A DNA stretch of 64,000 bases. It comes from Dichetophora obliterata (taxonomy: Eukaryota > Arthropoda > Insecta > Diptera > Sciomyzidae). Location: assembly GCA_963920525.1 (NCBI GenBank), contig OY986437.1, positions 35,991,063 to 36,055,062 on the forward strand, read 5' to 3'. The notes under the pieces were generated by a model that was given only the letters and a program-made list of their open reading frames with translations, was not told where the DNA came from and ran no database searches. The translations under genes and the position numbers were made by a program. Shown in pieces: positions 11,500 to 21,968 of this stretch. Each line of letters opens with the position of its first letter. Positions within the stretch are counted from its first letter, which is position 1.

Positions 11500-12100
11500 G
11501 TGAAACGGCATGTCATTGTGGTCGAATACGGAATTCCGAGGCTATGCGACCTTTAATTCCAAAGCTATTCGATATCGAAATTTGAGCTGTATTAGAATGC
11601 CACGCCCCCTTTTCCAATACCAATAAATGTTATCAGTGAAGTGGCACGTATAAATTGAGGTCGAATACTGAATTCCGATTCTACGGCACGTGCTAATTGT
11701 GGTCAAATTCCAAGGCTGTCCAAATAAATTCAAAGCTATTTGATATAAAATATTTTGGTTGTATAGGAAGTGCCACGTTCCCTTGTCCAGCGCTCATAAA
11801 ATGTGACAAGGGAAACGGCACGTGTAAATCGTTGTCGAATACTTAATTCCGAAGCTGTGTGGCCTATAATTTCAAAGGTATTCGTATCACAAATCTTAGC
11901 TGTATGGGAGGTGCCCTGTCCCATTTTCCAATGCAAAAAACCTCATTCGTATGTGTTTAATAACTTCCCGAATTTTAATAAAAATCGCTCTAGACATGAA
12001 CTAAATTATCAAATTTTAGTATTATACGATCAAAACCGTCTGATATATAGAAGTTCTATTGATTTGTGGGCGGTAAAAGTGGGCGTGCAACATTTATATA
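11500..12100 (+). mobile_element. Helentron/DINE-1-like element, 5' part (interrupted)
   Basis: Contains the ~141-bp module (start near TTGTGGTCGAATACGGAATTC at 11516, then 11665 and 11832) and AGGTGCC-CGCC wording, then the downstream unit GTGGGCGGTAAAAGTGGGCG. It breaks off at 12100 where a TIR element begins. Its continuation, with the Helitron-like tail, is at 14917-15313. Non-coding. Confidence 0.6.
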
Positions 12101-12495
12101 CAGGGGGTCCCAGATCAACGTTTGAATCCAGTGCTGGTTGATTCCTTGGGCTAAGACAAGAAAATAATTGTATGGCAGGAGGGTCCATCTCCCCCCCCCT
12201 TTGGAGCAATAAGCGGAAGTATAGCAAAAAATTTTCATTTATAAGTGTCATCAATTTTAATGCAATTACTTGAAAAGTATTACAGATAGGTACCTATTTG
12301 AAACGATTTTTTAAAATCTTTTAATTAGTTAACTAATATCTTTTTTATTTTTATTTAAAAAAAGTTATAATTTTATTTGTTTTTTGTTGATGCAGTCATA
12401 ATCTCCAAATAATTATATGCAATATTTTATTTTAAGGTTTCATAAGAGCAAATTTCTTATTTTGTGAAAACATACACTCAAAAAGCTCTTAACAC

Positions 12496-12748
12496 TAGGG
12501 CATGCAATCCCGGGATCCCGTAGTTTTTCCGGTCCCGACAGTCCCGGGATTTAAAATTTAAGCCCGCGATTTGGTTAAATTTTCAACAAAATTTATACAA
12601 AAATATATTTAAATAAAATTATAACAATTTTAAAATAAAAATTTATAAAAATATAGTTTAGGAACAATTAACTTAAAAAATTTTCTTCATCTTCTAATAA
12701 TTCATTTATTATCACCACTGCTGCCAAAACGCTATGCATGCTGTCCAT
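12496..12748 (-). pseudogene. hAT transposon 3' remnant
   Basis: A terminal sequence TAGGGCATGCAATCCCGGGA (12496), typical of insect hAT ends, is followed on the minus strand by a 26-codon open tail ending at 12668 (MDSMHSVLAAVVIINELL and an acidic end). This resembles the extreme C-terminus that follows the hAT dimerisation region. No other hAT part and no matching second end are visible, so this is a small fragment. The call is from the terminus sequence; the peptide alone would not be enough. Confidence 0.4.
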
Positions 12749-13254
12749 TTGAAATTCTTTATCTTAATAAGGGTTAGCAACATGTGGGATCATGCAGCCG
12801 CAAAGCTTAATTTAAAGTTATGTAGCCATCACAATGTAAAGTTATTTGTAACGTATTTGTTTAAATAACATAATGAAATATTGCCTTTTTTATAATTATT
12901 TTTTAAATGTGTTTTTAAAAATTGTCAAAAGTCAATCTCTTTTTTTGTTGTGTTTTTTTGAAGACTTGATCTGGACCTGTTCCTTTTTGAATAAGAGTAT
13001 TTGACTAAGTTTTTAATTTATATAATTCTTTGCACTAGTGCTCAGGCTAAATGTGGTTTGTGTTTTTTAAGCAAATAAAAAATTTATTTAATTTTTCTCC
13101 TCCGACGTTATTTTTCAGATTCTTCAGGGAATTTTTTTTATCTAAAAACGAATACAAAAAGTGAAGAAGAATTGCTATTAAAATTTTTTGAACACTGTAT
13201 TCGATTTCCAAAAATCTATTATGGCCTCATTATGAGGCCGAATAATGAAATACT

Positions 13255-14512
13255 ACAGGGGCATTTCATGTGAAGCGGACAACAAAAAAAAATTTATATT
13301 CTGAAATTCGTTCACATTCCGCCTAAGTGTTCTTCTGGAAAGTGTGATTGTAATCACACAAAATTTTTTTTTATGAGGCCTGGTTGTTAACTAATGGGTT
13401 TTAACAGAATTGGAAAATATGAATAACTTTTTCGAAAAAAAATAATTAAAAAAATATTAAAAAATATTAAACAAACAATTACTATCAACAAATGTATAAC
13501 AAAAGTTGCTAAGAAGTCAGAAGAACAATTAAAAAATAACGGAAAACGCGAAATAGTTTGACTCATTATTTTCCTCAATTTCAATAGAATATTAATTTGT
13601 CTAAATGCATTTGACCTCGTGCTTGAGTGCACCTTTGTTGTTGCTCCACTCGTAACACAAGCTCTGTCTGGGTGGTGAAATTAGCTTGTAGTTGCGTTTC
13701 ACGCATTCCCTTTTGTGTGGTGTCCGGATGGATCGCTTGCTTAAACGACCCCACTGCTGGGCGGCTCGGATGAGTTCTTTTGTGCATGCGTTGGTATTGT
13801 TGGTGAAAATGTGTTGGCCGATCGTGGGTGTTATTGGATCGCGGTGAAATTCTCCTTCGTCAATGTTTATGTTGTTGTTGCTCCTCGTGCCTCCATACAG
13901 GTACGTAAAACAAAATAAATATACAACCCTTAAAAAATAGAAGATATGTAATATATCACAAATTAATTAAACGATGATTGTGTGCGGCAAAATTTATCTT
14001 AAGATTTTGTATCGTTACAACCTATCATAGATCATTGTTATAGCTTAAGTACGCTTAAACAGGCTAGCACATATTATTATTGCATTAATATTGCAGCGTT
14101 TTAATAAGCTTTTACGCAAATCAACCGACCTAAGCAAGCGTCTGGTACCATGATCAGTGCGACACGTATAAACATAAATTCATTTATCTCTTAAAGTAAT
14201 GCATATCCCACTCTGAAATTTTTTTTGTGTTATTTATATACTTCAACAGATATTTTAAAAGTAAAATAAAAAAAAAAATAAACCGGCTAAATAAATAAAA
14301 TTTGAATTTTAAATGTTAACTTCCGGTCTTCTAAGAGAAAAAAAAATCAAGTTTCAAATTTGATATCATAATAAAAAAGAACCGTTAAATTTCAATATAA
14401 ATCACCATGCTTACAATCACACTTTCCAGAAGTACACTTAGGCGGAATGTGAACGAATTTCAGAATATAAATTTTTTTTTGTTGTCCGCTTCACATGAAA
14501 TGCCCCTACAGA
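13255..14512. mobile_element. Non-autonomous TIR element with ~100-bp ends, nested
   Basis: AGGGGCATTTCATGTGAAGC near 13256 is matched by its complement ending at about 14510. Similarity continues for ~100 bp (GCGGACAAC, GAATTCGTTCACATTCCGCC on one arm and their inverse, AAAGTGTGATTGTAA). The end is of hAT type ([C/T]AGGGGC), but I could not confirm an 8-bp duplication. The interior includes a GC-richer stretch (13610-13905) that differs from its surroundings and may be captured sequence. Confidence 0.7.
13610..13905. other. GC-richer insert inside TIR element, possible captured fragment
   Basis: Visibly less AT-rich than both flanks, ending in CATACAGGTACGTAA, which resembles an exon/intron junction (CAG|GTACGT) on the plus strand. 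Minus frame 13581-13787 is open for 68 codons without a recognised motif. I cannot name a source gene. Could equally be the original interior of the parent transposon. Confidence 0.3.
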
Positions 14513-14916
14513 GAACTATTTCGAGATTAAGACTAAATCAGAAAAAAAAAATTATAACTTTTTTTGGTAAAACGAGCTTAAAGTAAAAAAAAAGAAAATA
14601 CAAAACATATTTTTCATATTTAAGTTGCTATAAATTATTTCATGGCTGAAAATTCCAAAAAACTTTAACAGATAGCTATTACTTAACAAATTAAAAAGCT
14701 TTAGAAAACCGTTTTAGATATGTTTCCTATCTGTAATACTTTTTAAGTAATTGCATTAAAACTGATGACACCTATGAATGCCATTCTTTGTTATACTTCC
14801 GCTTATAGCTCGAAACAGGTGGGAGGGTGATGGACCCCCTGCCATACAATTTTTTCCTTGTCTTGGCCCAAGGAATCAACCAGCGCTAGATTGAAACTTT
14901 GATCGGGGACACCCTG

Positions 14917-15313
14917 TATAGTGACCGCCTCTTGGAGCACCTACATACCAAGTTTTGTTATAAAAATGTGTACAACTCCGGAATTTGCATGATTTCGAAA
15001 AAGTGGGCGTAGGTAGGGTATGACCATGCCCTTTTTTGTACAGTTGCTCATAGCAACCATCTGAAGAAAATTACTAAATTTTAGTTTTTTACGATCAAAT
15101 CCGTCTGATATATACTTTTTTTGGTTTTTGGGCGATAGCGCAAATTTGGCTTGTATGGGAGGTACCACGACCCCTTGTACAACCAATACCAAACTTCACA
15201 GTAACACTTTTAAGATTTTGCTTCAGTTTCCCTGAAAATTTCATAAAGATCGGTTCAGTGGTTTTGGAGTCTATACATAAATCAATTTTTATATGTATAT
15301 ACTATATATAGAT
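14917..15313 (+). mobile_element. Helentron/DINE-1-like element, 3' part
   Basis: Continues the copy interrupted at 12100: GTGGGCG-AGGTAGGGTATGACCATGCCC wording, ACGATCAAATCCGTCTGATATATA, then CCTGAAAATTTCATAAAGATCGGTTCAGTGGTTTTGGAGT and a TATATATAGAT-like tail ending at about 15313. This end layout (flank-sensing GGTTCAGTGGTTTT, then AT tail) is shared with the copy ending at 63529. Non-coding; the open minus frame 14941-15192 is a repeat reading. Confidence 0.6.
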
Positions 15314-16000
15314 TCTCAGCAGTATCAAAGTCATTTATCAATTTTACAAAAGCCTTTGCTCTTGATGTGACAGCTTGAAACTAAAGCTTTTTGCTACCAG
15401 CTAATGAAATATTTTGCTTAGGCGCTTTGGTGCATAGTTCACAATATCTTTTTCGAAATTCAGATATCGTTTTACTGTAGTGAAATGCCTTGTTTACATT
15501 TAACTAGCCAACACATTATATCTTAAATAAATTAGTGGAGCTCACACCAAAGTGAAATATGCTTTTTTACAATATAATTGATTGATGAATTATTACTCAG
15601 TCTGCTTACATTTAACAGAATTCATATAATTGAATAAAACAAATCAAGATAAAAGGTAAATTAATGATTCGTATATTATGTGAATTGAGACTAAATTGAG
15701 TTAATTTAAGTGTCACAACTATAAATTAAAGTCATATTGCAAAAATATTGAAATGAAAGGAAAAAAAAAACAATTCCAACTAAGCTAAGAAAGTTGTTTA
15801 GCGTGTTGAGTAAATTTTGGGGACAATAGTTTTGAGTTAGGTTTATAAAATTTTTGATTACTACCATTAGTAAGAAAATTAATGAATATATTTCACAAAC
15901 GGCAACTAGACATATGAAAATGTTATTGTAGATTGTAAGACACTAAATTAAATAAAAATAATCAAACGAACAAAGTAAATAACAATTTCTTTTATATATA
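15314..16000. other. AT-rich spacer, nothing recognised
   Basis: No domain or repeat seen. Confidence 0.4.
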
Positions 16001-16867
16001 CAGTTGCGGTCAAAATAATAGCAGTGCTCTTATATTCAGACATGTTTGGATAAATAATACTAGTCTACAAATTTCGTATCCGGTAAGCCTATTATAATTC
16101 CTATATGTATTTTCAACACTGGTTCCAAATCTGTACTCAGTTTCCTCCCGTATTGTAAAATTTTCAAGATATAGGGTGTTTTACGTTTTTGGCACGTGTT
16201 TAGTATTAATGATCTAGAATCTAAACTACTCAACACAAAATAAAAAACAATATTTTGTAGTTTAGAAAAAATATCAACTTTTCAATCAGTAATCAACCAC
16301 TATCGTGTCATGTGCGGTAGCGGAGCAAAAATTTTGAGGTTATCCAACGAAATATCAACAAATTTTGTATCTTTTATTTTAGCGGAGGTGTTATTTTCCA
16401 AAGTTAGAATTTAGAAAAAAACTGTTGATTAAAAGTATTTTTACATGAAAAAAGACATTTTAAATTTGGCTAATTACAGCTCCGCTAAAACAAAAGATAC
16501 AATATTTGTTTATATTTCGTTGGATGATCTCAAAATTTTTGCTCCGCTACCGCACATGACATGATAGTGGCTGATATATTGATTAAAAAGTTGGTATTTT
16601 TTTTAAAATACGAAATATTTTTTTTTATTTTATGGTAAGTAGTTTAGATTCTAGATCAATAATACTAAACACGTGTCTTAAACGTAAAACACCCAGTATC
16701 TGAAAAATTTTACAATATAGGAGGAAACTGAGTACAGATTTTGAAGAAGCGTTAAAAGTACATATAGGAACGATAATGGATGTACCGGATCCAAAATTTG
16801 TAGACAAGTATTATTTATACAAACATGTCTGAATATAAGACTACTGCTATTATTTTGACCACAGCTG
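16001..16867. mobile_element. Tc1-like fold-back MITE
   Basis: Ends CAGTTGCGGTCAAAATAATA (16001) and, on the complement from 16867, CAGCTGTGGTCAAAATAATA, flanked by TA on both sides (TA target duplication). Almost the whole 867 bp folds back: TTCAGACATGTTTG, TCTACAAATTT, CTGTACTCAGTTTCCTCC, ATGTGCGGTAGCGGAGCAAA and their inverses appear in mirror order around a centre near 16425. Non-coding. The CAGTTGTGGTCAAAATAATAG-type end is shared with Tc1-family elements of insects (recognised wording, not searched). Confidence 0.85.
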
Positions 16868-18370
16868 TATGTATATATACAAAATATGATATAGATTACA
16901 TATGTAAAGCTGCTATGTAGAGTCTTATAAAATTAGTGTGCCAATATGTTAAGTATGTTGTAAAAATTAATATGACGAAATTTACTTTGTATCGGTTGCT
17001 TATAAAAAGCAATCCAATTTAATTAATCAAAAACAAGTCTTCAACTATATCGTGTTTTTGACGAAGAAAAATATTAACGATTAGTTAATCGTGACAGCAA
17101 CATATTTTTTAATCTAATATTTCTTTCTTTTAATACCATGTATAATATATTGTTTATTTAAACTTAAGCTTTAAAGCGGATTAAATATTCTATGATTTGA
17201 ATATGAGTTGTTTTCACATTTGCAAGTAATAAATAAATGGAAACAAACTGTGTTGTGCATTAATGGAAGCACTTGGACAAACTTCTCAGATATACATGTT
17301 TGTATAAAATCATCTCAGATTTAGTATCTGATTAAGTGATTTTTGAAAATAGTGGGTGCTTTGATGGAATACCTAACATATTTTTGTATCTCATCTCATC
17401 TGAGACAAGTTTATGTAGTTTATTTTAGTTACTACTCTGATGATTAACATAATACAGCGAAAAGAATGCTCATCCTCATATTTAGCTTAGAGATTTCGTT
17501 AAGGCTGATTCATTTGTTTATTAATATGTAGATACGTTAAGCATAAATTATTAATTTGTTTAACTTAATTGATTTCGAGTGGCTTTGGTATCAATATCTA
17601 TTATTTAAGCGTAGAAAACGCTTTAGTTACGTTTGTTTTATTGCTTATTTATATGAGAAAATTGTTTATGCTTCCGCAAATTCTTAAAAGATTCTTCCAT
17701 AGATTATACATATTAGATCATGTAAAAATAAATTGCATAATAAATCTTCCAATGCTTAAGATAATTATTTTGGCATTGATAATGTTACAGTGCTAAGACT
17801 TTGTTTGGAAACTAAAGAGGAAGCTTTACTCATTATATATATTTAAAATTTGAAACCATGGGGCTTCCTTATGTTAATTTCTCCTGTCATACATTCTGTC
17901 AAGAAAGTAGGACATACAATTTTACATGTGTTCCATGTGAAGTATGACTTGAAAAAATTCAGTAATTTTTTTCTGGTTTTTCAGTACCTTACCAAGTTTA
18001 GGTTTGTTTTTACTCTGTTGAGAAGATCCATAACAGCCCCATTTAGAATATAACGGTTTAATGCATGCTACTCGTATCATTCATTACCTGGTAATTAATT
18101 GAACTTGGAATTCTTTTGGTAGTGTGGTCTAAATGCCAAAGAAATTTTCGCAGCTCAACACTTATTATATTGCACAAGATATATAAGTTACTTCGTTTTA
18201 GTTTATTTATTCGATTGCTAAACCTTAACAGGTTTTATAGCAAATTGAAAATTATAAAACAAGATATTTATATATATAATGAATATAATTCAAAAATATA
18301 AAGTATGATTTGGATTGAAATCCTGTATTATTAACACACTAAAAAGTTTTAATAAATAGTTTAAAGTATA
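16868..18370. other. AT-rich spacer, nothing recognised
   Basis: Small plus frames (17569-17796, 17850-18053, 18116-18301) show no known domain. They are rich in Ile, Leu and Lys as expected of translated AT-rich DNA. Confidence 0.4.
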
Positions 18371-18380
18371 TAACTTTATT

Positions 18381-18720
18381 AAAGTATAAAAAAAAAAAAA
18401 AAACTTCAATAAAAAAAAAAAAGTTAAAAGGTTGCGTTTTCAAGACAACAAGGTCAAGTTAGCAACAATTTTTGTATCCGGACATCGGCGGAGTCGTGTG
18501 ACAAACAAGGTCTCATACCCAATAAAACACCACTCCAATAAGTATATATATAATATATATCGTTCTGTCTTCCTGAAGCCGGTGGGATCCTGGCTTGACA
18601 GGGTGGTTACTCGACAAACTAGGTCAACTTCACCAAACCAATTTCCATAAAAGAAAAAAAACCAGTTGCGAACGCAGGCATCAAGACAAACTAGGTCTTA
18701 TCGGCCACTCATATTAATAT
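18381..18720. repeat. Four GACAAACNAGGTC motifs next to poly-A runs
   Basis: The word CAAGACAACAAGGTCAAG (about 18441) is followed by related words at about 18500 (GACAAACAAGGTCTC), 18614 (GACAAACTAGGTCAAC) and 18684 (GACAAACTAGGTCTTA). Two long A runs (18389-18420) lie to the left. On the minus strand this would sit in or beyond the 3' untranslated region of the LINE at 18950-24060. The AGGTCA core is also the nuclear-receptor half-site, but no spacing rule is evident. Confidence 0.4.
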
Positions 18721-18949
18721 ATTACAAATCGATCTAACGTAGTGTTTTAGGAGGTAAAAACCAAGACACTACGGCACCGTTGACAAATGCAGTCACATTC
18801 ATCATGAAGATATAAGGCATTGAAGATCCCAGGTTTAGGTCCATTCAGATTATTTAGATGTTCATACACCAAAATTATCCATTTTAGGCTTAGGTTCATT
18901 TATCCATTTAGATTGTTATATTGCTGTGTTTACAAATATCACCAGATGC

Positions 18950-19043
18950 ATCAGATATATGTTTGAGAGAACTTAATCATAATCAACGACGGTACTGCAG
19001 GTAATCTTTAATTTTATGTTTGATTGAGTCTATGCATTCACTA
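18950..19043 (-). pseudogene. Jockey/CR1-like LINE, C-terminal tail and 3' end
   Basis: Joined to 21051 across the inserted element. On the minus strand the frame runs ...VISL from the right flank straight into VNA-stop-TQSNIKLK here, if the element and one TA copy are removed. The NIKLK wording resembles the C-terminal end of jockey/CR1 ORF2 proteins. An in-frame stop shows decay. The 3' untranslated end probably continues to about 18420, but this is inference. Confidence 0.55.
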
Positions 19044-21050
19044 AGGGCCATTTTGTTCACAAAGGGTATAAATATGATTTAATTCGGGGATAACTATCTC
19101 TAGGTTAATTTTATACCAAGCGTATAAATCGGGAGATAAAAAAGTGGGTTTGTTCACATTTTATCCCAGCTTTATGCTTAGAGCATAAATTCGCTCTCAG
19201 TTTATCTCGATTTCCATTGGAATGTTAGAGTGTTGCTCATTAATTAAAAAATGTGTGGGGATTTTTGGTTTATTTTTGCGAATTTGAGGGTTAGAGTGAA
19301 CACTAGCTAAAAATGGATCGCTGATTTTGCATCTGATGTCAGAATTTCAAAATTCTAACATTTTTCTACACAGGGCTGCCAACTAAACATTTTTTTAAGA
19401 ATTTTAAACATGAAGAAACAGTATTGGGGGTTACTTCTTCCGAATCTGGTGTCAGAATTTTAAAATTCAAGATGGCGGATAAAGTTGCCACCTAATTTCT
19501 TGTTTATTTATGCGAAATAAATTTCTCTGGGAGAAACACTAGGTAAAATTGGGTCGCTGATTCCGAATCCGTTGTCAGAATTTCAAAAATCGAAAATTTT
19601 TCTAAACGTAGGGGTGCCACCTAAAAATGTGTTTTATTTTAAGAATTTTCAACATGAGGAAAGAGTAATGGGGGCCGCTGAGTTCGAATCTGAAGTCAGA
19701 AATTTAAAATTCAAGATGGTGGATAGGGTTGCCACCTTAATTTTTTGTATTTTTATGAATTCGGGGCTGGCAAAAAAAAAATGGTACACAAAAAATGGGT
19801 CGCTGAATCCGAATCCGTGGCCAGAATTTAAATATGATAAAGTTTTGAAATAATAGGGCTGCCACCTAATAATATGTATTTTTTAGAATTTTAAACATCA
19901 TTTAACAGTATTAGGGAGCCACTGATTTCGAATCTGAAGTCAGAACTATAAAATGCAAAATGGTGGATAGGGTTGCCACCTTAATTTTTTGTATTTTTAT
20001 GAATTCGGGGCTGGCAAAAAAATGGTACATCAAAAATGGGTCGCTGAATACGAATCCACGGTCAGAATTTCAAAATTATAAAGTTTTGAAATAATAGGGT
20101 TGCCACCTAATAATATGTATTTTTAAGAATTTTAAACATCATTTAACAGTGTTAGGGAGTCACTGATTTTGAATCTGAAGTCAGAATTTTAAAATTCAAG
20201 ATGGTGGATAGGGTTGCCACCTTAATTTTTTGTATTTTTATGAATTCGGGGCTGGCAAAAAAATGGTACGCAAAAATGGGTCGCTGAGTCCGAATCCGTG
20301 GTCAGAATTTCAAAATCATAAAATTTTATAATAACAGGGCTGCCACCTAATAATATGTATTTTCAAAAGTAAAAGCAACCCTATTATTTCAAAATTTTAT
20401 AATTTTAATATTCTGACCGCGGATTCGGATTCAGCGACCCATTTTTGATGTACCATTTTTTTTTGGCAGCCCCGAATTCGTAAAAATTTAAAATATTAAG
20501 CTGGCAACCCTATCCACCATCATGAATTTAAAAATTTTGAGTTCAGATTCGAAATCAGTAACCTCCCAATATTGTTCCCTCATGTTTAAAATTCTAAAAA
20601 TAAAACATTTTTAGGTGGCAACCCTATGTGTAGAAAAATTTTCGAATTTTGAAATTCAGCGACCCATTTTTACCCTTTAGTTCGCGCCAGCCCCGAATTC
20701 GTAAAAATAAAAATTAAGGTGGCAACCTTATCCAAATTTTAAAATTCTGACATCAGATTCGAAATCAGTAACCCCCAATACTGTTTCCATATGCTTAAAA
20801 GTCTGTATTTTCAATATTTTGACACCAAGTAAATAAAAAATATTAAAATGAGAGTGATGAGAGCGAATTAAAAATCTTATCTCACCAATTTTCACGAGTT
20901 AAATATTTCTGGGGTTAAGCTATCTCGCCACCATTTTTATCTCCAGTTTGAAGAGTTAAATGCTTAACTCGCTGTGAACAAATGAAAAACTGGAAAAATC
21001 ATGGAATTAACTTGGGGATAAATTTATCTCTCTGTGAACAAAATGGCCCT
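19044..21050. mobile_element. TIR element (TA target) carrying GGTGGCAACCCTAT array, copy 2
   Basis: Perfect terminal inverted repeats AGGGCCATTTTGTTCACA at 19044 and its complement ending at 21050. TA duplicated at 19042-19043 and 21051-21052. Sub-terminal ~170 bp arms also resemble each other (GGGGATAA-TTTATCTC, TATAAA-TCGGGAGATAA types). Interior: about three direct 241-bp copies (AATAATATGTATTTT at about 19868, 20109, 20350), followed by reversed copies to about 20800. Inserted into the C-terminal part of a LINE reading frame; removal restores the frame. No transposase. Confidence 0.85.
19260..20810. repeat. Inverted tandem array, 241-bp unit
   Basis: Unit order: GAATCTGAAGTCAGAATTTT, GATGGTGGATAGGGTTGCCA, GAATTCGGGGCTGGCA, TGGGTCGCTGAATCCGAATC, AATAGGGCTGCCACCTAATA, GAATTTTAAACATCATTTAA. 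Copies are direct up to about 20360, then inverted. The plus frame 19572-19853 is a translation of the unit, not a gene. Same family as 1690-2955 and 50490-51400. Confidence 0.8.
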
Positions 21051-21579
21051 TAAGGATATAACAGCAGATACAAAATTAAAATCACCGCAAGCGCTTCTAA
21101 GAGGTTCATTTTGCAAATAATTAATTCTACAAAAGTTCATGTGGAGTAACTCAAAAGATATTCTAGGACGAAGAGGAATATTAAAATATATTTTACTCAA
21201 TAAATATGGACTGTTGACATATCCATGTAAAAGTTTTATAATCCAACAAGCATTTATCATAATTTTCCGATTTTTTAAAGAAGGAAGACTTAAGAGTTTT
21301 AACCGATATTCATAAGATGGTAAGTGAAAATCAGTATTGCAACAAAGATAGCTTAAGCAAAACAAAATAAATTGTTTCTGCACTGATTCAATATCGTCTG
21401 TGTAACAACCGTATCGTGGGCACCAAACAACTGAAGCGTATTCTAAGATAGACCGCACTAGGGAAGTGAATAAGGTTTTCGTTATGAATGGATCATTAAA
21501 CTCTTTTGCCCAACGTTTAATAAATCCTAAAGTACTATTTGCTCTATTTATTATTTTATTTACATGAATATTAAAGCGT
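21051..21579 (-). pseudogene. Jockey/CR1-like LINE, post-RT C-terminal region
   Basis: Minus-strand translation gives NIHVNKIINRANSTLGFIKR, then the post-RT signature SILEYASVVWCPRY and PSYEYRLKLLSLPSLKNRK, characteristic of the thumb/C-terminal region of jockey- and CR1-like reverse transcriptases. It continues the RT frame at 21969-23043 once the 21580-21968 insert and one GT copy are removed (...NPKL then RFNIHV...). It is cut on the other side by the element at 19044-21050. The last residues of the open frame beyond 21051 come from that element's end. Confidence 0.8.
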
Positions 21580-21968
21580 CCCAGCAGCGGATTTGCCAGT
21601 GGCTACCATAGAACTAATACAGAATAAATTACCAGGTAAGGAAGCATTACTTTTTTTCAAAAGTAATGCAGACGCACTACTTTTTGAAAAAAGTAATGCA
21701 TATAGCAGAAGTAATTAACTCATACCTCATTACCTGTAATGTAGCATACAAGAAAAGTAATGCAGTGATTTTTATAACTTAATACAAGTAGTATGATACT
21801 CCATAACTTCTAGGTAATGCTGAAGGGAGGCGATCACTTACCTCCTATCTCATTCAATGTTAAATGTAAGGCCTTTTATGCATAGTAAGGTAATATAGTC
21901 GGAAGTAGTGGTCATTACAAGGTAATTGATGCTTCATATATTCGGAATATATTCCATCCGCTACTGGG
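21580..21968. mobile_element. MITE with CCCAGYAGCGGAT ends inserted in LINE
   Basis: TIRs CCCAGCAGCGGAT (21580) and the complement of ATCCGCTACTGGG (21968), flanked by GT at 21578-21579 and 21969-21970. Taking out 389 bp plus one GT restores the LINE reading frame exactly, which supports a 2-bp target duplication. The interior has several AAAGTAATGCA words and an AATTACCTGTAATG-like inverted region. A 2-bp non-TA duplication is unusual; CACTA-like elements can give 2-3 bp, but the CCCAG end does not fit them well, so the superfamily is unresolved. Confidence 0.75.

Larger units (their letters stand above)
12101..14916. mobile_element. TIR element with ~250-300 bp inverted ends, carries nested elements
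   Basis: The left end CAGGGGGTCCCAGATCAACG (12101) pairs with the right end, whose complement starts CAGGGTGTCCCCGATCAAAG (14916). Similarity continues inward through CTGGTTGATTCCTTGG, TATACTTCCGCTTAT / ATAAGCGGAAGTATA and TGCAATTACTT-AAAAGTATTACAGATAGG, so arms are about 250-300 bp. Flanks on both sides read TATA, consistent with a TA target duplication. The insertion splits a Helentron-like element. Inside lie a hAT fragment (12496-12748) and a second TIR element (13255-14512). No transposase is left. Confidence 0.75.
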
